DNA of 9,607 bases from Spartobacteria bacterium (lineage in GTDB: Bacteria > Verrucomicrobiota > Verrucomicrobiia > Chthoniobacterales > UBA10450): the NCBI GenBank assembly GCA_003445855.1, contig DMCG01000130.1, positions 1 to 9,607 on the forward strand, written 5' to 3'. Of the stretch, positions 6,901 to 9,607 are shown piece by piece. The notes beneath the pieces were generated by a model. The model saw only the letters and a program-made list of their open reading frames with translations, was not told where the DNA came from and searched no databases. A program made the translations under genes and the position numbers. The stretch's first letter is position 1. The number at the start of each line of letters is the position of its first letter.

Positions 6901-8159
6901 ATTGTTGTTTTGGCGAGGTTGGTGACGGACAATTGCGAAGCTGATGCGGAACTCCCGGCCGCCTGTTCGAGCAAGCGGTTACGCGTGTAAGGAATCAGGC
7001 CGCCCGCATCGTTTCGGGATTGCGTGTGCATAGATTGTTTCAAAAGTTTCGCGGCGATTGCGACCGCCATGTCGATTGTGCTGTTGCTGCCGCCCATGTC
7101 GTAGGTGCGCACTTTTCCTTCCTTGATCACTTGCGCGACGGCGCCTTCAAGCGCGGCGGCTTTGTCGGTCTCGCCCAGCCAATCGAGCATCATCCTCGTC
7201 GCGAGGATGGTGGCGATGGGATTGACTTTGAATTTCCCGGCGTGTTTCGGCGCCGAGCCGTGCGTCGGTTCGAACACGGCGAGTTTCTCGCCGATGTTGC
7301 CGGAGCAACCGAAGCCGAGCCCGCCCACCATTTGCGCGCAAAGATCGGAAATGATGTCGCCGTAAAGATTGGGCGCCACAAGCACGTCGTAGTTCAATGG
7401 ATTTTTTAGCAGCCACATTATCATCGCGTCGATGTTGGCTTCATCGAATGCGATGTCGGGAAATTGTTTCGCTACCGCCTTGGCGCAGTCGAGGAACAAG
7501 CCGTCCGTCGCGCGCACGACATTCGCTTTATGAACGACGGTCACTTTCTTGCGCTTAAACTTGCGTGCGAACTCAAATGCCGCGCGGACAATGCGCTCCG
7601 AGCCGGCGCGCGTATTGATCTTGCACGAAACCGCGTATTCATCCGGCGCAAGTTTCGCAAAGGGCGCGAATGGCTTGGATAGTTTCGCAAGCGCGTCGGC
7701 CAGTTCGGGCGGTACCGGACCAAACTCGACGCCGGCGTAAAGGTCCTCGGTGTTTTCGCGAAAGACGACCAGATCAATGTCTTCCTTGAAGTTGAGCGCG
7801 TTGCCCGGGTAGGCTTTGCACGGTCGCAAACAAATGTAGAGATCGAACAATTGCCGCATCCGCACGATGGGCGAACGATAGGTCAGGAGATTTTTTTGTA
7901 ACGCAGGCGCGAGCTCAGTAGCGGCAGCCTTCGCCGGCTTCGACGTGATCGCGCCGAATAACGCCGCATCCACGTTCTTCAGAAGATCGACAGTGCGCGC
8001 TGGAAGCGCATCGCCTTCGCTGCACCAGAATTGCCAGCCGATGTCGCCGTAGACGTACTCGGCATCGAGTTCCAACTTATCCAGGACGACCTCGGCCGCT
8101 TCAAGGACCTCCATGCCGATGCCGTCGCCCGGCAGCCATGCAATTCGGTATTTCGCCAT
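6897..8159 (-). CDS. Isocitrate/isopropylmalate dehydrogenase-family enzyme
   Basis: The product has 420 residues from MAKYRIAWLPGDGIG. Family marks in order: PGDGIG (10-15), RSPIVRMRQLFDLYICLRP (95-113), VVFRENTEDLYAGVEF (131-146; Y141 catalytic), VVHKANVV (208-215; K211 catalytic), NIDAMIM (242-248; metal ligand D244), NLYGDIISDLC (264-274; D268 and D272 metal ligands), NIGEKLAVFEPTHGSAPKHAG (288-308) and KVNP (311-314). DLYICLRP and FRENTEDLYAG resemble bacterial isocitrate dehydrogenase more than LeuB. From a remembered alignment, S96 matches E. coli Icd Ser113, but the substrate-binding Asn115 position is Ile98; in the cofactor loop K305 is kept but the following Tyr is His306. Substrate and NAD/NADP use are therefore open. 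About 44 low-complexity residues after LLKQ exceed the usual family end. I chose ATG 8159 because GCAGG stands 7 bases upstream; ATG 8171 is the alternative. The stop overlaps the aminotransferase start (ATGA). First gene of the operon. Confidence 0.88.
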   Translation of the reverse strand: MAKYRIAWLPGDGIGMEVLEAAEVVLDKLELDAEYVYGDIGWQFWCSEGDALPARTVDLLKNVDAALFGAITSKPAKAAATELAPALQKNLLTYRSPIVRMRQLFDLYICLRPCKAYPGNALNFKEDIDLVVFRENTEDLYAGVEFGPVPPELADALAKLSKPFAPFAKLAPDEYAVSCKINTRAGSERIVRAAFEFARKFKRKKVTVVHKANVVRATDGLFLDCAKAVAKQFPDIAFDEANIDAMIMWLLKNPLNYDVLVAPNLYGDIISDLCAQMVGGLGFGCSGNIGEKLAVFEPTHGSAPKHAGKFKVNPIATILATRMMLDWLGETDKAAALEGAVAQVIKEGKVRTYDMGGSNSTIDMAVAIAAKLLKQSMHTQSRNDAGGLIPYTRNRLLEQAAGSSASASQLSVTNLAKTTI

Positions 8160-8252
8160 AAAAGCCTGCATGACAAGTAGTGGCTCCGGCGCGGACGCTC
8201 CACACGGCTATTGTCAAAAACGAGGCGTTTCTTGCGATGGCGTTGATGCCCG

Positions 8253-8285
8253 CTTGGCAATTGCTCGTCTAATCTTGCTCGACGG
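8253..8285. repeat. 33-bp dispersed repeat, copy 2
   Basis: Exact copy of 2647-2679, in the same orientation. Here it sits in the spacer between pdxH and the dehydrogenase gene, 94 bases before the chosen dehydrogenase start. The two TTGCTCG units are at 8261-8267 and 8275-8281. Both copies lie shortly upstream of a minus-strand gene, which fits either a shared regulatory site or a mobile or duplicated scrap of the TM2-like gene end. Confidence 0.9.
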
Positions 8286-8321
8286 AAAAATCGATCCGGA
8301 AACGCCAGACTGGCAGACGAT

Positions 8322-8339
8322 GTGATTGAAGTGAACACA
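8322..8339 (+). repeat. Inverted partial copy of the TM2-like gene start
   Basis: The plus strand here matches the minus-strand start region of the TM2-like gene (2992-2975) at 17 of 18 bases (GTGATTGAA, then a/g, then TGAACACA). It lies 36 bases from repeat copy 2, which carries the other end of the same gene, but in the opposite orientation. A single match of this length could be chance; its position beside the other repeat makes common origin plausible. Confidence 0.35.
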
Positions 8340-8349
8340 CGCCCGAGCC

Positions 8350-8362
8350 CCTGCGAAGCAGG
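8350..8362. other. Short perfect hairpin between pdxH and the dehydrogenase gene
   Basis: CCTGC-GAA-GCAGG forms a 5-bp stem with a 3-base loop, 25 bases past the pdxH stop. Its core GCGAAGC is the well-known, unusually stable DNA mini-hairpin sequence. No T-run follows on either strand, so an intrinsic terminator is not supported. The rest of the 215-base spacer (8172-8386 before the upstream alternative start) holds the repeats listed separately and no convincing promoter. Confidence 0.4.
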
Positions 8363-8386
8363 ACGGCGCCCATAACTGGTTAACTT

Positions 8387-8962
8387 TTATGGATACAGCC
8401 ACCGCATCTGCCAGCGATCGGCCTCGCGCGTATAGAGAATGCGCTGATGCCGGCGAAACGGTTTTTCGGTCCAAAACTCAATCTCTGCTGGCACGACACG
8501 GAAGCCCGACCAGAATGACGGTCGCGGCACTTTGCTGACTCCGAAGCGAAGCGCGATTTTGGCAATTTCCGCCTCCAGTTCAAAATAGTCCCGCATTGGG
8601 CGGGACTGTTTCGAAGCCCACGCGCTGATCTGACTCAAACGTGGACGCGTGGCAAAATAAGCGTCGGCCTCCCCGTCGCTCAGAACTTCGGCGCGGCCAC
8701 GGATGCGCACTTGTTTGGCGAGCGGCATCCAATAAAAGCAGAGTGCCGCGCGCGAATCGCGCAGCAGCGCCCGCGCCTTCGGGCTTTCCATGTTCGTGAA
8801 AAAAACAAAACCACGCTCGTCCACACCTTTGAGTAACACCATTCGCGCATCCGGATGACCATCCGGATTCACAGTCGCCACCGTCATGGCCGAGGGTTCT
8901 TTCAACCCGACATCAACTGCTTCCTGCAACCAGGTTTGAAACAGCGCGATGGGATCTTTCAT
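8387..8962 (-). CDS. pdxH: Pyridoxine/pyridoxamine 5'-phosphate oxidase
   Basis: The product has 191 residues from MKDPIALFQTWLQEA. The enzyme oxidises pyridoxine or pyridoxamine 5'-phosphate to pyridoxal 5'-phosphate with FMN and oxygen, in the cytosol as a homodimer. Visible family marks: MTVATVNPDGHPDARMVLLK (26-45; FMN-binding RMVLLK), GFVFFTNMES (51-60), RAALCFYWMPLAKQVRIRG (71-89), SQISAWASKQS (110-120), and the C-terminal signature IEFWTEKPFRRHQRILY (161-177), ending in RWLYP as expected. It is slightly shorter than E. coli PdxH (218) because the variable N-terminus is brief; the whole catalytic domain is present. No clear Shine-Dalgarno precedes the ATG, but a 17-bp dyad lies 12 bases upstream. 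It sits upstream of the dehydrogenase-aminotransferase-transketolase operon on the same strand and would supply PLP to the aminotransferase. Its 3' end is related to the broken copy at 255-368. Confidence 0.93.
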   Translation of the reverse strand: MKDPIALFQTWLQEAVDVGLKEPSAMTVATVNPDGHPDARMVLLKGVDERGFVFFTNMESPKARALLRDSRAALCFYWMPLAKQVRIRGRAEVLSDGEADAYFATRPRLSQISAWASKQSRPMRDYFELEAEIAKIALRFGVSKVPRPSFWSGFRVVPAEIEFWTEKPFRRHQRILYTREADRWQMRWLYP

Positions 8963-8974
8963 GATTGGCCGAGT

Positions 8975-8991
8975 TTTGTGAGAGCCACAAA
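8975..8991. promoter_or_regulatory. Dyad TTTGTG-N5-CACAAA in the pdxH/membrane protein divergent spacer
   Basis: A perfect 6-bp inverted repeat with a 5-base spacer begins 12 bases upstream of the pdxH start codon, within the 119-base spacer shared with the divergent membrane protein gene. Its size and symmetry fit an operator for a dimeric regulator, or a hairpin in the pdxH leader. No partner regulator is visible in the window. Confidence 0.4.
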
Positions 8992-9081
8992 CTAACACCA
9001 GCAGCGCAACAAGCCGGTGGCCGAGAAGCCGGGCAAGAAGAGAGGCTCGACTTGAAAGCGGCGATTCGAGACACTTCGTGG

Positions 9082-9546
9082 ATGCTGCAAAACTTCTACC
9101 CTCATCTGCTCGTTTTTCATGGGCTGCTTCGTTGGGTTGTTCTCGCCGCTGCGGTTGCAGCGATCTTCGTCGCGTTGTCCGGTTGGAGCGGCACAAAACC
9201 GGCGAGCACAAATCTCGGACGGTTCAGCATTATCTTCGTCATTGCGATGGATATCGAATTCCTCAGCGGTTTGCTGCTGTATTTCGGCGCAAGCCCGATC
9301 ACGCGCGCCGCGCTGGCAAACATCGGCGAGGCGCTGAAATACCACGAGCCGCGCTTTTTCGCCGTGGAGCATACTGCGCTCATGTTTCTGGCGGTCATCT
9401 GCGCGCACGTCGGAGGAGCTTTGTCGCGCAAAGGCCGCACCGATCTGATGAAATACCGCGGCGCGGCCATCGCCTACACGATCTCGCTGCTTTTGATGCT
9501 CAGCGGTATTCCGTGGTGGCGGCCTCTCTTGAGACTCGGCTCTTAA
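9082..9546 (+). CDS. Conserved four-helix integral membrane protein
   Basis: The product has 154 residues from MLQNFYPHLL. Four hydrophobic segments are visible at about 8-33, 47-69, 96-115 and 126-146. Conserved-looking positions include HGLLRW (13-18), SGW (33-35), D57, LLLYFGASP (64-72), RFFAVEH (91-97) and AHVGGALSRKGR (108-119), ending with IPWWRPLLR. This layout resembles a family of small membrane proteins that I recall from Bacteroidota and Verrucomicrobiota, sometimes labelled cytochrome b-like. Histidines H13, H97 and H109 could serve as heme ligands but nothing proves it. I prefer ATG 9082; the frame stays open upstream to a TTG at 8965, but that part (AEFCESHKLTPAAQQAGG) is not membrane-like and overlaps the promoter side of pdxH. 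No good Shine-Dalgarno is present. The gene is divergent from pdxH; a functional link is not evident. Confidence 0.75.
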   Translation: MLQNFYPHLLVFHGLLRWVVLAAAVAAIFVALSGWSGTKPASTNLGRFSIIFVIAMDIEFLSGLLLYFGASPITRAALANIGEALKYHEPRFFAVEHTALMFLAVICAHVGGALSRKGRTDLMKYRGAAIAYTISLLLMLSGIPWWRPLLRLGS

Positions 9547-9557
9547 CGGCGACGGCA

Positions 9558-9577
9558 CTCTCGTTCGGACAAGAGAG
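9558..9577 (+). terminator. Weak hairpin after the membrane protein gene
   Basis: CTCTC (9558-9562) pairs with GAGAG (9573-9577) about 12 bases past the stop. No T-run follows, so termination here would be inefficient or factor-assisted. The remaining bases to the window end show no recognisable gene start. Confidence 0.2.
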
Positions 9578-9607
9578 CGGCGCTCGTTGTAATCACGTGT
9601 CGGCCTG

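Noticed and set aside
8180..8217. TTGACA on the minus strand upstream of the dehydrogenase gene as a -35 box
   Set aside because: The bases at the expected -10 distance are GC-rich (ccgcgc) with no TATAAT-like match, so a sigma-70 promoter is not supported.
8113..8325. Plus-strand frame ending LILLDGKIDPETPDWQTM in the pdxH-dehydrogenase spacer
   Set aside because: Part of it is antisense to the dehydrogenase start and the rest reads through repeat copy 2; no family is recognised and the other repeat copy does not keep the frame.
1..9607. CRISPR array, tRNA, rRNA, transposase or integrase
   Set aside because: No regularly spaced repeats, no tRNA/rRNA-like sequence and no transposase or recombinase motifs were recognised on either strand, despite the signs of rearrangement.

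Overview
The window is a moderately GC-rich bacterial chromosome segment. Protein styles (a short AraC-type HTH protein, a long 'GEGGMTPGRVAEAL' transketolase, HemN-like and B12-type radical SAM proteins) and several start codons without a clear Shine-Dalgarno suggest Verrucomicrobiota or a relative. That assignment is an inference from remembered family resemblance, not a database result. Almost everything is on the minus strand; only a gene tail at the far left and a membrane protein at the far right are on the plus strand.

Left part (1-3100). The C-terminal 51 codons of a probable thiamine-diphosphate enzyme (MenD-like) end at 157 and meet a broken minus-strand locus tail to tail. That locus is a mosaic. 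A B12-binding-type radical SAM gene carries an AraC-type DNA-binding domain on its N-terminus (577-2598). Six bases downstream a HemN-like radical SAM gene begins (570), but after about 66 codons it runs in frame into the 3' end of a pdxH-like gene, which then carries a 1-base frameshift. Both odd joins are explained by one block of about 1.9 kb (roughly 370 to 2267), holding a radical SAM gene pair, placed between a truncated AraC gene and a truncated pdxH copy. Upstream lies a small TM2-like membrane protein gene (2663-2983).

Centre (3101-8159). Three minus-strand genes overlap by 4 and 7 bases and form a translationally coupled operon: an isocitrate/isopropylmalate dehydrogenase-family enzyme, a class I PLP aminotransferase and a long transketolase. 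A dehydrogenase that makes a 2-oxoacid, an enzyme that aminates it and an enzyme that moves two-carbon units look like steps of one pathway. The end product cannot be read from the sequence.

Right part (8160-9607). A 215-base spacer holds a second exact copy of a 33-bp sequence that also spans the stop codon of the TM2-like gene, a short hairpin, and an inverted 17/18 match to the start of that same gene. Next is an intact pdxH (8387-8962), which makes the PLP cofactor the aminotransferase needs and whose 3' end resembles the broken copy at 255-368. It is divergent from a four-helix membrane protein gene (9082-9546); the shared spacer contains a perfect TTTGTG-N5-CACAAA dyad.

The points most worth pursuing are the mosaic radical SAM locus with its AraC fusion, the dispersed copies of pdxH and TM2-gene ends, and the dehydrogenase-aminotransferase-transketolase operon.
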